A stretch of DNA of 64,000 nucleotides, from contig NZ_VTOK01000008.1 of the NCBI RefSeq assembly GCF_009765375.1, forward strand, positions 128,982 to 192,981. Reading direction: 5' to 3'. Source of the stretch: Alteribacillus sp. YIM 98480. Its GTDB lineage: Bacteria > Bacillota > Bacilli > Bacillales > Marinococcaceae. The position numbers and the translations under genes are program-made. Positions 52,806 through 61,804 of this stretch are shown here, piece after piece. The first letter of the stretch is position 1; the number at the start of each line of letters is the position of its first letter. The notes under the pieces are model-generated. The model saw only the letters and a program-made list of their open reading frames with translations. It did not search any database and was not told where the DNA came from.

Positions 52806-53278
52806 TAGATGGACCCCCCATGTACTGCTTTCGGGTAATGTTTTAGCATCGTTTCCCATTGCACAATAAATAAATCGGCAATCGGATAAACTAGCTTACC
52901 TGAGAGTGTTGGTGACGATGTTTTAGCAAAACTTTCAATAAAAACAACTTTTTTACGGAAAAACTTCGCAATATAACACATCGGTACCGCCGTATGGACC
53001 CCGGTGGTGACTACTACATCCGGCCGCTCTTTCAAAAATATGCCGAGTGATTTTAAGCAGTTAAATGAAAATTTTAAAAGATAGCTGATCGGATAATTGC
53101 GAGCTCCATACACAAGAAATGACATCGGATGCTTGTTTTTCATGGCAGCAGTTACTTCTGTTTTTTCTGTCACTAAGTAATAATCATATTTTTCAAACAG
53201 AGGCTTAAGCTGCATTAATTGCGTTAAATGGCCGCCAACTGATGAAATAAACAACACTTTTTTACGTTTTTTGCTCAT
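52802..53278 (-). CDS. Alg14-like glycosyltransferase subunit (membrane half)
   Basis: This 158-residue protein is the acceptor-side, membrane-docking half of the split transferase (Alg14/PssD type). It has KVLFISSVGGHLTQL near the start, RPDVVVTTGVHTAVPMCYIAK, and FIESFAKTSSPTLSGKLVYP. AGGGTGA precedes ATG 53278; an ATG at 53305 overlaps the GT4 gene end and is less likely. It is translationally coupled to the Alg13-like gene. Confidence 0.86.
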   Translation of the reverse strand: MSKKRKKVLFISSVGGHLTQLMQLKPLFEKYDYYLVTEKTEVTAAMKNKHPMSFLVYGARNYPISYLLKFSFNCLKSLGIFLKERPDVVVTTGVHTAVPMCYIAKFFRKKVVFIESFAKTSSPTLSGKLVYPIADLFIVQWETMLKHYPKAVHGGSIY

Positions 53279-53279
53279 G

Positions 53280-54386
53280 TTATTCACCCTGCCTCTGTTG
53301 TGCATTCTGATAGATGCTTATAACGTTTGCTGTAATATTGTCCGCATCATTTACTTCAGCTTGCTGTTTGCCGTTATGCACGAGTTTTTTTCTATAGCTC
53401 TTGTCTTGAAGCACTTGCTGTATGGATTCTGCAAGCGAACGAGGATTTTGCGGCTGTGCCACCGCTCCGACGTCATCAGCCAACAAGTGCGTCAAACCGC
53501 CTGTATCTGTTCCAGCTACCGGTGTTTCACAAGCCATGGCTTCCACTGCTACTAATCCAAAGCCTTCCATATGCGAAGGCAGCACAAACACATCGGCCGC
53601 GCTCATCCAGTCTGCCACTTCGGTTTGGGCTTTTGAACCGTGAAATTTGACGTATTCTGTCAGGTTTAAAGCTTGAATCCGCTGCTTCAGCTTTTCAAAA
53701 TATTCTTCTTGTTTCGGCTGTCCAACCACATGCAGGACTGCTTCCGGCATATTTTCCCGCAAAAGAGCAAGTGCTTCGATTAAGTCGCCAATGCCTTTTT
53801 CTTCAATTATGTTCCCAACATAAAGAAGATGTTTTTGATCAAAAGAAAGCTTCAGCATTTCCCGCATTTCCTCTTTAGGACGCGGATAAAACACGGTACG
53901 GTCGACTCCCATACTAAAAACCGAGACCTTCTCTTCTGGCACGTGAAAATGGTGAAGCACCTGCTCCTCTAAATCACGCCCGACGACAATCACATGCGCA
54001 GCGTCACGTAAAATGCGTTCTGTCTGCTTTTGAAAAAATGGTCCTTTTTTTGCCATCTTATTAAGATCGCCGCCATGACAGGTAACCACATATGGGATAC
54101 CGTAACGACGGTGGAACCATCGTGCTATCATACCGGATGGAAATGCATAATGAGCGTGGACTATGTCATATGATTTTCCGCCAACAGCAAGACGCTTTGC
54201 TGCTCCTAGCAGCCATGAACTATATTTTTTCAAAACATTTCTTTTACCCATTTTTGGATTGTTTATTGCTGCAACGTCTACTTCATTTCCTTGTTTGGAC
54301 AACGCTTCTACTTGATTTTTTACAAAGATGCCAAACGTCGGGGCAGCATGTGAAGGATACATATTGCTAATAACTAAAATTCGCAT
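53280..54386 (-). CDS. GT4-family glycosyltransferase
   Basis: This 368-residue transferase has a GT-B fold: MRILVISNMYP...GIFVKNQVEAL in the acceptor domain, and GNIIEEKGIGDLIEAL plus SHMEGFGLVAVEAMACETPVAG (the E-x7-E motif) in the donor domain. It resembles teichuronic or exopolysaccharide enzymes such as TuaC. It follows the polymerase-like gene by 4 nt. Sugar donor and linkage are unknown. Confidence 0.9.
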   Translation of the reverse strand: MRILVISNMYPSHAAPTFGIFVKNQVEALSKQGNEVDVAAINNPKMGKRNVLKKYSSWLLGAAKRLAVGGKSYDIVHAHYAFPSGMIARWFHRRYGIPYVVTCHGGDLNKMAKKGPFFQKQTERILRDAAHVIVVGRDLEEQVLHHFHVPEEKVSVFSMGVDRTVFYPRPKEEMREMLKLSFDQKHLLYVGNIIEEKGIGDLIEALALLRENMPEAVLHVVGQPKQEEYFEKLKQRIQALNLTEYVKFHGSKAQTEVADWMSAADVFVLPSHMEGFGLVAVEAMACETPVAGTDTGGLTHLLADDVGAVAQPQNPRSLAESIQQVLQDKSYRKKLVHNGKQQAEVNDADNITANVISIYQNAQQRQGE

Positions 54387-54390
54387 CTTA

Positions 54391-55731
54391 TTATTCCTCC
54401 GTGTGTGTACGTTTGAACCAATTCACTGCAATACCAAGGAAAAGCCAGAAAAATAATGCAATCTGATGATTTTCCCAAGCTGTCGACAAGAGCCCCATGA
54501 AAAACCAGGCAACACTAAATGTAATGATGAAAAGACCGAGCCAGCGTTGCTTCAAGTCTTCAGAGACTGCCATTTTACCGCATGTTTTCAAAACCGCTGC
54601 GATGATCAATGCGAGCAAAATAATCCCGATTACTCCGTATTCGACCAGGACATACAATGCGTTATTATCGACGGTTGTCATCGTCGTTGGCAGGTCTTCG
54701 TGCATAAACTGATGAAACTTCGAATCAAAAAAGAAGGCCGCGTTGCTGCCAAACATTCCAGGTCCCACCCCAAAAACAGGGCTGAATGTAAACACAAGCA
54801 GTCCGCTTAACACAATTAAGTAGCGATAGTTTTTCGATAAATCAAGTGTATATAAGTTACGCTGGGCAAACCCTTCGAAAAAAGTAAGGGCTAGTCCGTA
54901 CCCTGCTGCAAAAACAACAAGCAGTCCAACCGCGGCAAACAGCATGATCCGAAATGCTTTGTTTTTTCTAAAAATCAATCCTATTAACCCAAAGCAGGCG
55001 ATTAAAGCAAGAAATGCCTGACGGGAAAATGTCAATCCAATACCAGCCAATAAGACAAATCCGATTAATCCGTAAATCATTAATTGTTTTTTACTAAGCT
55101 GCTGGTGGAATACAAAGATATACATCGCAAGCAGAAGCAGAATAGCAACTAAATATCCCCCGAGCGTGTTACTCGAATCCATTAGCCCAAACGCTCTAAT
55201 TTCTTCGCCAATAGAGATGCTGCGGCGCTCTTCCGTGTTTCTAAGCGGCAGCGGAATGCCCAGGATAATTTGAAATATCCCAATCACCGCCTGCATAATG
55301 CCGAGCCCAAGAATGATATGAAAAAGCCGTTTCACCCAGCGTTCTGGTATATCCATCGCCAGCAAAATGAAAAACAGGATTAAAAACTGAAATAAAGCAC
55401 GCACCCCGAATACACCTTGCGCAAACGGTACATTATTAACAAACAAACTAAATAGCACAAAACCAAAAAAGATAAGCAGACTTTTGTTTAAAGGATTTTT
55501 CATTTTTTCTATTACATGTTTCCGCCCTATGTCAGGATGAAAAAGAACAACAGCTGCCATTAAAAACAAAAGCCCTTCGCTGGCGTATCCTAGTAAACTC
55601 GGCACGATAGGCAGCCAGTTGTTCCAAATGCGTGTAAAAAGTAATTCAAATGAAGTCCAAACTACCAATAGAACCGTTCCCATTAATAGAAATTGATTTG
55701 CTCTCTCTACTGGCAGATACCGATTAAACAT
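54391..55731 (-). CDS. O-antigen ligase/polymerase-like membrane protein (Wzy/TuaE type)
   Basis: This 446-residue protein has about eleven membrane segments and a large extracytoplasmic loop in its C-terminal half (HEDLPTTMTTVDNNALYVLVEYG), with the preceding PVFGVGPGMFG, features of the Wzy/WaaL superfamily. It probably polymerises or ligates lipid-linked repeats exported by the nearby flippase. GGTG precedes the ATG weakly. Confidence 0.82.
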   Translation of the reverse strand: MFNRYLPVERANQFLLMGTVLLVVWTSFELLFTRIWNNWLPIVPSLLGYASEGLLFLMAAVVLFHPDIGRKHVIEKMKNPLNKSLLIFFGFVLFSLFVNNVPFAQGVFGVRALFQFLILFFILLAMDIPERWVKRLFHIILGLGIMQAVIGIFQIILGIPLPLRNTEERRSISIGEEIRAFGLMDSSNTLGGYLVAILLLLAMYIFVFHQQLSKKQLMIYGLIGFVLLAGIGLTFSRQAFLALIACFGLIGLIFRKNKAFRIMLFAAVGLLVVFAAGYGLALTFFEGFAQRNLYTLDLSKNYRYLIVLSGLLVFTFSPVFGVGPGMFGSNAAFFFDSKFHQFMHEDLPTTMTTVDNNALYVLVEYGVIGIILLALIIAAVLKTCGKMAVSEDLKQRWLGLFIITFSVAWFFMGLLSTAWENHQIALFFWLFLGIAVNWFKRTHTEE

Positions 55732-55867
55732 ACGTTGTCACACCATTCGTTTCTATATTTTTTAGGGACACAGCTGTTCTTACAGCCGTTTTGGCTCTCA
55801 CCTCTTACCATAATAGTGACAGCCTTTCATTTAAGTATCTAAAACTTATTCTTTCTGATGTTATCCA

Positions 55868-57001
55868 TTAAAACCCTAGCAGTTTCATGCCTTCTGCTGC
55901 TTTTTGTTTCAGCTTGCTTGAAACGGCTGTTGTGTTTTCCTGTAACTCCAGCCATTTGTGTTCTGCCTGTTCAAAAGCATGGAAGATGCCGTGTTCTTTA
56001 TCCTGCAGCTTGTCTATCGGGACAGAATACGGCTCTTTTTCTATTTCACTCATGAAGTCTTTTACTTTTTTATGGTATTCCACGCCGATAACGGGGGTTT
56101 GAGCATTCACTGATAAAATGAGCGAATGCAGGCGCGTACCTATAATCAAATCCTGTGTAGAGGCTGTATTCACTATATCCTCCGGCGGCAGATTATCTTC
56201 TATGATACGGCAATGTTTCTGCTGGTGCATTTTCGCTGCAATATCTTTTGTCACCTGCACATCTTCTGGATATTTTGTCGAAAAAAAGGTCACTTCGACC
56301 CCTTTTTCGGTAATAAGACGATCAAGAGAAGCAGCCATCCCGTTCAAATATCCTTCGTATTTTTCTATATTAGGCGTCGGCCAATACTGCTGGCTGAAAT
56401 AAGGAACAGCAGTTACCCCTACCTTCTGAATGGAGCTTGTCCGCTGATGCGGCTCTTTAACCGGAACGGAAAAAGCTGGATCATAAATAACTTCCACACT
56501 CTTTTGGACGCCAATTTCTTTTAAAAGTTGCTTTGATTTTTCATCACGCACCGCTACCGAAGAAGCGGCTTGAAGCAGCCTTTTAATAAAAAATTTGCCT
56601 GTAGTTGTGGTGATCGGTCCTGCCCCTACGCCATGGACGGCGACGCGGCAGCCGCTGAGCTTCCCGGTTAAACCAAGCACACTGTATAAAGGAGCATCGC
56701 GCTTATACATATCCATTAACAAACCGCCCCCGCCAATGATAAGCAGATCGAGCTGTTTCATGATTTTCCGGCTTTCTTTTACCGTTTTCACACCTGATTT
56801 CAATACGCTTCCTTCTTTATACAACAAGGGAAAAGAAGCGATCCCGTATCTTGCTTTTGTGTTTGATGGATCATTACTAAACACAACGATATCTTCTTTT
56901 TCAACTTGACCAGTACTTGTTAATTGATGAAGCAATCCAGAAAGAATCGCTTCATCTCCATTGTTGTTATGGCCGTAGTTTCCTATAATTCCAACCTTCA
57001 T
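55868..57001 (-). CDS. csaB: polysaccharide pyruvyl transferase CsaB
   Basis: This 377-residue enzyme adds ketal-linked pyruvate to secondary wall polysaccharide, the ligand of SLH domains. Motifs are GNYGHNNNGDEAIL at the start, LLIIGGGGLLMD, VHGVGAGP, AVRDEKSKQLL, IGTRLHSLILSV and PVIGVEYHKKVKDFM. Its presence with four SLH proteins in the next 8 kb fits the known CsaB-SLH partnership. A hairpin lies in its leader (57071-57105). Confidence 0.92.
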   Translation of the reverse strand: MKVGIIGNYGHNNNGDEAILSGLLHQLTSTGQVEKEDIVVFSNDPSNTKARYGIASFPLLYKEGSVLKSGVKTVKESRKIMKQLDLLIIGGGGLLMDMYKRDAPLYSVLGLTGKLSGCRVAVHGVGAGPITTTTGKFFIKRLLQAASSVAVRDEKSKQLLKEIGVQKSVEVIYDPAFSVPVKEPHQRTSSIQKVGVTAVPYFSQQYWPTPNIEKYEGYLNGMAASLDRLITEKGVEVTFFSTKYPEDVQVTKDIAAKMHQQKHCRIIEDNLPPEDIVNTASTQDLIIGTRLHSLILSVNAQTPVIGVEYHKKVKDFMSEIEKEPYSVPIDKLQDKEHGIFHAFEQAEHKWLELQENTTAVSSKLKQKAAEGMKLLGF

Positions 57002-57296
57002 AAGTGTACGTACCTAACCTTTTCTTTTAATTTATGTATAGAAAAATAAGCCTTTTATTCACGCAAGACAATGCTGCGTGCCTCATTGGTTAAGACACGC
57101 AGCATACGTATATTACCATCTTCTCTATTATACACCCCCGCAGCCAGCTAGACTAGTTTCGATTTCTTGTCAAAAGAGATGAAAGGGACATTTGGAGGAG
57201 AATGTGAGAATAGTACGATTTTCAAACATTTAACGGGGGAGGTTATTGGGATATGTAAACCGCATTCTATATTTTGATTCACTATTTTTTGCACTT
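57002..57296. other. leader region of csaB with hairpin
   Basis: ATGCTGCGTG (57071-57080) and CACGCAGCAT (57096-57105) form a perfect 10-bp stem without a T-run. A minus-strand TATAAT lies at 57127-57132, upstream of the hairpin, which would then be in the csaB leader. Confidence 0.45.
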
Positions 57297-57986
57297 CTAT
57301 AGTGCTTCTCTTGCTTTATTCAGTTCTTCTCCTCTTCTTTTCGGCGCTTCCTCTTTCTTGTTCCGCTCTTCTTCCCCTCCTTTCAGCGCTTCCTCTTCCT
57401 GGTTCAGCTCTTCTCCCCTTCCTTTCGGCGCTTCCTCTTCCTGGTTCAGCTCTCCCCCTCTTTTCAGCGCTTCCTCTTTCTTATTCTGCTCTTCTCCCCC
57501 TCTTTTCAGCGCTTCCTCTTCCTTGTTCAGCTCTTCCCCTCTTTTCAGCGCTTCCTCTTTCTTATTCAGCCCTTCTCCCCTTCCTTTCGGCGCTTCCTCT
57601 TCCTGGTTCAGCTCTTCCCCTCTTTTCAGCGCTTCCTCTTCCTGGTTCAGCTCTTCTCCCCTTTTTTTCAGCGCTTCCTCTTCCTTGTTCAGCTCTTCTT
57701 CCCCTCCTTTCAGCGCTTCCTCTTCCTTGTTCAGCTCTTCTCCCCTTCCTTCCAGCGCTTCCTCTTTCTTATTCAGCTCTTCTTCCCCTCCTTTCAGCGC
57801 TTCCTCTTTCTTATTCTGCTCTTCTCCCCTTCCTTCCAGCGCTTCCTCTTTCTTATTCTGCTCTTCTTCCCCTCCTTTCAGCACTTCCTCTTCCTGGTTC
57901 AGCTCTTCTCCCCTTCCTTCCAGCGCTTCCTCTTTCTTATTCTGCTCTTCTTCCCCTCCTTTCAGCGCTTCCTCTGCTAGTTCCAC
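57297..57986 (-). CDS. charged 14-residue-repeat protein, 229 residues
   Basis: The protein is almost wholly built from about 16 copies of a 13-14-residue unit such as KKEEALEGRGEELN and EEEALKGGEEELN, with two alternating middle versions (GGEEE and GRGEE). Composition is Glu/Lys/Gly/Leu/Asn, with no signal peptide or membrane segment. The start is GTG at 57986 with AAGGAG 4-5 nt upstream, good support for this strand. Both strands are open across the repeat, so coding is not proven. It begins 30 nt after the SLH-CAP gene terminator, leaving little room for its own promoter. Function unknown; a helical rod or disordered charged protein is likely. Confidence 0.5.
   Translation of the reverse strand: MELAEEALKGGEEEQNKKEEALEGRGEELNQEEEVLKGGEEEQNKKEEALEGRGEEQNKKEEALKGGEEELNKKEEALEGRGEELNKEEEALKGGEEELNKEEEALKKRGEELNQEEEALKRGEELNQEEEAPKGRGEGLNKKEEALKRGEELNKEEEALKRGGEEQNKKEEALKRGGELNQEEEAPKGRGEELNQEEEALKGGEEERNKKEEAPKRRGEELNKAREAL
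57310..57985. repeat. 42-bp tandem repeat array
   Basis: About 16 imperfect units of 42 bp (three of 39 bp), read on the plus strand as CTTCCTCTT...TTTCAGCG. Unit lengths are always multiples of three, so all stop-free frames stay open, which fits selection for a reading frame. Strong pyrimidine bias on the plus strand throughout. Confidence 0.9.
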
Positions 57987-58029
57987 TTTTCTCCTTTTCT
58001 TGTTCTGCTGCTAACGTTCGATTTGGATC

Positions 58030-58063
58030 AAAAAAGAACCGCCCCTGACTTTTAGGACGGTTC
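58030..58063 (-). terminator. terminator of SLH-CAP gene
   Basis: GAACCGCCC (58036-58044) pairs with GGACGGTTC (58055-58063), one mismatch; a minus-strand T-run follows. Confidence 0.8.
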
Positions 58064-58073
58064 CTCGTCTTAC

Positions 58074-59570
58074 CTATCGCGGTGTATAGTAGTTTTGCGT
58101 GTAATATGGCTGTTTTCTTGATTCATCAAAAGCTACCCCGACACCTAAACGTTCATAGTTGCCAAGCAGGGAATCACGGTGGCTTTTAGAATTCATCCAG
58201 CCTTCGTGGGCAAAAATCGGGCTGACCTGTCCGTATGCGATGTTTTCAGCAGCATTGTAAAAGGTAATGCCATCCTCTAACATTCGATCAAACGGATCTT
58301 CTCCATCCGGATTGGTGTGTTCAAAGAAATGATTTCTTGCCATATTTGCGCTGTGAGCTCGTGCGGTAGCTGCTGCTGTGTCATCCCATTCTAAAATGCT
58401 TCTGCCGTAGCGCTTTCTCTGCGCGTTGGCTAAATGAAAGACTTGGCGTTCATAGCTTTCCTTTAAGTTCTTTGTTGGTTCTGCATAATATTGGCTGAAC
58501 TCTTCTTCTACTTCACTGCTGACGAGAAGTACAGCTGTTATCCGCTTATCTCTATGTTTGTCATAGAAAAAAGTAGTATAGCGGCCGTCTGTTTTATACG
58601 TACCAGATTCTTCGGTCTCTGTACTATAGTTTGAACCGCCTTTTTGGATATATTGAAGCGGATCTCCATATGCATCCAGCACATCTTTTTGACGATTATC
58701 TAAACGCAGACCATTTTCGTCTCTCCATGTATCTTGATTGGAGTAAATTGCTACAACTTCGTCATTTTCCACGCCATATTGAACGTAATTATCATAACCA
58801 TCGTGGTGAATTTTCCATTTAAAACCATAACGGCTTTCTTCTACAGCTTCCGCTTCTCCTAAAGTGCTCTCAAGCTTCTCTCTGGAATCTCCAACGGTGA
58901 TCCCGTTAAAATGCCAAGCTTTCTCCTCGCTGTCCACATCAGAAGGCGGCAAGTTCACTTCTTCTACTCGAAACTCTTCTTCCATTGTGCGGGCAAGAAA
59001 AACAGCAAATTGAGCTCTTGTCGTTTTTTCCCCTGGTCCAAAACTCCCATCCGAATGACCACTCGTAATCCTATTTGCTGCCAGTCTTTGAATCGAAGAA
59101 GCCGCCCAGTAATCCTCTGAGATATCCGAAAAAGAAACATCTTCCTTTGTATTTAAATGAAATGCCTGGGAAAGAACAACAGCCATTTGAGCCCGGCTTA
59201 ACGTTTCATTCGGACGGAAATTCCCATTGCTTCCATTCATGATTCCTTTTTCAGCCACTGCTGTTATGGCCGGATAAAAAGAATCATCTTTTTTAACGTC
59301 GTTAAATTCATTGTCTTGCAGGTTATCTGCTTCTAAATCCAATGCTTTTGAAATCATTTGTGCTGTTTGCGCGCGGCTTACGTCTTCTTTAGGCCGAAAA
59401 GTATTATCCTTATACCCTCCTGCTACACCTTGGTCAGCAATAAATTCAATTTCTTCGGCGGCCCAATACGAGCTCTCTACATCTTCAAAAGAGGCCTCTG
59501 CTTCAAGCGATAATGGAAAAGCAATTATTAATAAAAGCAGAAAAAAAAGTAGAGCTAATTTTTTCAACAT
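58074..59570 (-). CDS. secreted SLH-CAP domain protein
   Basis: This 498-residue protein has a signal peptide (cleavage near LEAEA), three SLH domains at about 25-205 (GGYKDNTFRPKEDVSRAQ, NGSNGNFRPNETLSRAQ, SGHSDGSFGPGEKTTRAQ), a CAP-associated N-terminal domain (about 220-350) and a C-terminal CAP/SCP domain (about 370-498) with HLANAQRKRYGRSILEWDDTAA, HSANMARNHFFEHTNPDGE and the final HRDSLLGNYERLGVGVA. This is the domain order of Bacillus YlbC-like proteins plus SLH anchors. CAP function in bacteria is not established. GGGGG precedes the ATG. Confidence 0.9.
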   Translation of the reverse strand: MLKKLALLFFLLLLIIAFPLSLEAEASFEDVESSYWAAEEIEFIADQGVAGGYKDNTFRPKEDVSRAQTAQMISKALDLEADNLQDNEFNDVKKDDSFYPAITAVAEKGIMNGSNGNFRPNETLSRAQMAVVLSQAFHLNTKEDVSFSDISEDYWAASSIQRLAANRITSGHSDGSFGPGEKTTRAQFAVFLARTMEEEFRVEEVNLPPSDVDSEEKAWHFNGITVGDSREKLESTLGEAEAVEESRYGFKWKIHHDGYDNYVQYGVENDEVVAIYSNQDTWRDENGLRLDNRQKDVLDAYGDPLQYIQKGGSNYSTETEESGTYKTDGRYTTFFYDKHRDKRITAVLLVSSEVEEEFSQYYAEPTKNLKESYERQVFHLANAQRKRYGRSILEWDDTAAATARAHSANMARNHFFEHTNPDGEDPFDRMLEDGITFYNAAENIAYGQVSPIFAHEGWMNSKSHRDSLLGNYERLGVGVAFDESRKQPYYTQNYYTPR

Positions 59571-59714
59571 CCATTCGCCCCCTGTCCAGTGTCTGTGGAA
59601 GAAAAACCTAGTAATCTATTCCTTTTTTTGCCTAGATTAAAACAGCTTCTTTATATATTTTACCATTTCCCGCTCCAAAATAGAGAGCAATCTTTTAATA
59701 TTATCCATAATTAA

Positions 59715-59758
59715 GAAAAAAATCCCACTTGAAGGTTTACATGCTGCTTCAAGTGGGA
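59715..59758 (-). terminator. terminator of SLH-amidase gene
   Basis: TCCCACTTGAA (59723-59733) pairs with TTCAAGTGGGA (59748-59758); TTTTTTT follows on the minus strand. Confidence 0.85.
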
Positions 59759-59772
59759 ATACGTTTCATAGA

Positions 59773-61434
59773 TTACCAATCATAATAATCTTTAATACCA
59801 TTATAGACTGCTTTTGCTGCTTTGTCATTGTAACCTGCTTTTTTCATGCGGTTGGCATCTTTTGAGTTAGTGAGAAAACCTAATTCAATCAACGTGCTAG
59901 GCATGGTTGTATTTTTAATAACATAAAAGCCTGCGTTTGCTACACGGCGGTAGCTCATGCCTGTGTCACGGACAAGCCGGTCCTGGATAGCTTCTGCTAG
60001 TTCACGGCTTTCTTTTGCTTTGCTTGAGCTGTTGTAAAAGGTTTCAGCTCCTTCTGCTGCAGCACTGGCAGCATTTGCGTGAATGCTGACAAAGGAATCA
60101 GCGTTTGCTCGTTCCGCGATGTTCACTCGTCCGCTCAGTGAAATAAACGTGTCATTGCGGCGTGTCATGACCACATCTACGCCGTCATCTTCTAACAAAT
60201 CTTCCACTTTAAGAGCGACAGAGAGCACAACATTTTTTTCTACTAAGCCATTGGCTTGAGCTCCGGGATCGCTTCCTCCGTGCCCTGCATCAATCACAAT
60301 CGTTTTATCGGCAGTATTGTCGTTCAAATAACCGCTGTGAGTATAGGCCCAATCCCCATTAAATTTAATGAGAACCCAATCACCGCTTGTTTCTTCATAA
60401 ATGTTAACAACGTCTCCTTGACTTAAGCTTCCTACACTGTCATAGCTCGCGCTTGGCCCAGATCGGACCATTAACGTGGAGGCGGTAACTTTTGCTTCTG
60501 CAATAGGTTGTGCTGGTTTGCTGCTATCATCCGAACCTATACCATCCGCTTCGTCTATGTAATTTTGATGCACATACCCTTTTGCATCATTTACATAGAT
60601 TTCAAGCCAGCTGCCTTCAATACCGTAAACGTCTACTTTTGTTCCATCACGTAATGTTTCGATCACACCATGGTTCGTACCTGGTCCTTTTCTGACGTTT
60701 AACGGCGTGCTTGCGTCTACAATTCCTTCAAACAGAACTTCCTTATCAGAAGGTTTCACTTCGGTTTTGTCTTCATCCTCGTTTTCATCATTCTCTTCAG
60801 AAAGACGAAGATTGTCATTCATTGCTCTAGCTAAAAATACGGCAAATTCAGCGCGCGTTGCTGGCTGGTTTGGTTTATAATTTCCTTTATCTTCTATAAT
60901 ATTGTTATCTACGAGAGTTGCTATATAACCATTAGCCCAAAAACTATTAGATATATCATCGTAATTTAAACTGCTGTCATTGTTCTGCGATTCTTGTCCA
61001 AAAAAGGCTCGCGCCACCACTGCGGCTACTTGAGCTTTTTCAATGCTGTCGTTTGGACTGAATTTTCCATTATTCCCCTGGAAAATCCCCATTTCTGCTG
61101 CCCGCTCAATGCGAGTGTATGCCCAAAAGTCTCGATTTACATCTGAAAAAGAAGCGGCAGATCGATTTAGACCACTTGCCCCAAGAGCGTTTGTCATCAT
61201 TACAGATGCCTGTGCACGTGTTAGAGGTTCGGTTGTTCTAAACTTTCCTGTATCATCGCCAGTAGCAACTTTTTCATCCGCCAAATACATAATTTCGTCC
61301 AACGCCCAATGATTACTGCCTACATCAGAATACCTGTCACTTGCTTTCGCTTTTTCTAAACCGAGCGTCGGAAAGATGGAAAGCAGAAGAGACAGGGCAA
61401 GCAGCACATATGAAATTTTCTTAAACAAAGACAT
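59773..61434 (-). CDS. SLH-anchored N-acetylmuramoyl-L-alanine amidase with SH3 domains
   Basis: This 553-residue protein has a signal peptide, three SLH domains (about 32-205), two bacterial SH3 domains (about 238-295 and 312-370, each with LNVRKGPG or LMVRSGPS) and a C-terminal Amidase_3 domain (about 375-553). Zinc ligands and catalytic residues are visible in IDAGHGGSDPGA, NGLVEKNVV, FVSIHANA and LIELGFLTN. It cuts the bond between muramic acid and the stem peptide. AGAGGAGGAAC precedes ATG 61434; a frame to 61590 adds a basic stretch without signal features and is rejected. Confidence 0.93.
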   Translation of the reverse strand: MSLFKKISYVLLALSLLLSIFPTLGLEKAKASDRYSDVGSNHWALDEIMYLADEKVATGDDTGKFRTTEPLTRAQASVMMTNALGASGLNRSAASFSDVNRDFWAYTRIERAAEMGIFQGNNGKFSPNDSIEKAQVAAVVARAFFGQESQNNDSSLNYDDISNSFWANGYIATLVDNNIIEDKGNYKPNQPATRAEFAVFLARAMNDNLRLSEENDENEDEDKTEVKPSDKEVLFEGIVDASTPLNVRKGPGTNHGVIETLRDGTKVDVYGIEGSWLEIYVNDAKGYVHQNYIDEADGIGSDDSSKPAQPIAEAKVTASTLMVRSGPSASYDSVGSLSQGDVVNIYEETSGDWVLIKFNGDWAYTHSGYLNDNTADKTIVIDAGHGGSDPGAQANGLVEKNVVLSVALKVEDLLEDDGVDVVMTRRNDTFISLSGRVNIAERANADSFVSIHANAASAAAEGAETFYNSSSKAKESRELAEAIQDRLVRDTGMSYRRVANAGFYVIKNTTMPSTLIELGFLTNSKDANRMKKAGYNDKAAKAVYNGIKDYYDW

Positions 61435-61804
61435 GTTCCTCCTCTTTGATGTTGATCCCCTTCTCTGCTCTCTCAGGGTGTTGTCTTTTGGAAAGTGAAA
61501 TAATTTGGAAATATGTCTGACAGCTTTTTTCTTATGTCTTTTTTCATAGAAAATGCAGACAGATTTCACCAATCTTTTCCTTCTGCTCATAAGAATAGCA
61601 TGGAAGGGAAAGATAAACTAGATTTATGTATAAAATTATCAAAAATAGTAAAATAATAATGATTTATGTTAAAACTGTGTTACAAAACATAGAGACGAGT
61701 ACTTCTGTATTTTACAAATCCGGCTGGTATTTCTTTTCTTTTCATTTTCGTTTAAAATAGAGAAGCTATTGTTTTTAAGAAGAGTTTAAAGAACAGGTGA
61801 TAGA
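61435..61804. other. divergent intergenic region, amidase and TPR lipoprotein genes
   Basis: AT-rich. It must contain promoters for both genes. The plus-strand stretch TTCATTTTCG...AATAGAG near 61740-61765 lacks a good -10, and nothing else is claimed. Confidence 0.35.

Noticed and set aside
57071-57105. Hairpin before csaB as a terminator
   Set aside because: Perfect stem but no T-run in either direction; it is kept only as a leader hairpin.
57274-58048. Two long plus-strand open frames across the tandem repeat (Ser/Phe/Leu/Pro-rich)
   Set aside because: They follow from a stop-free repeat with period divisible by three; neither has a ribosome binding site, while the minus-strand frame does.
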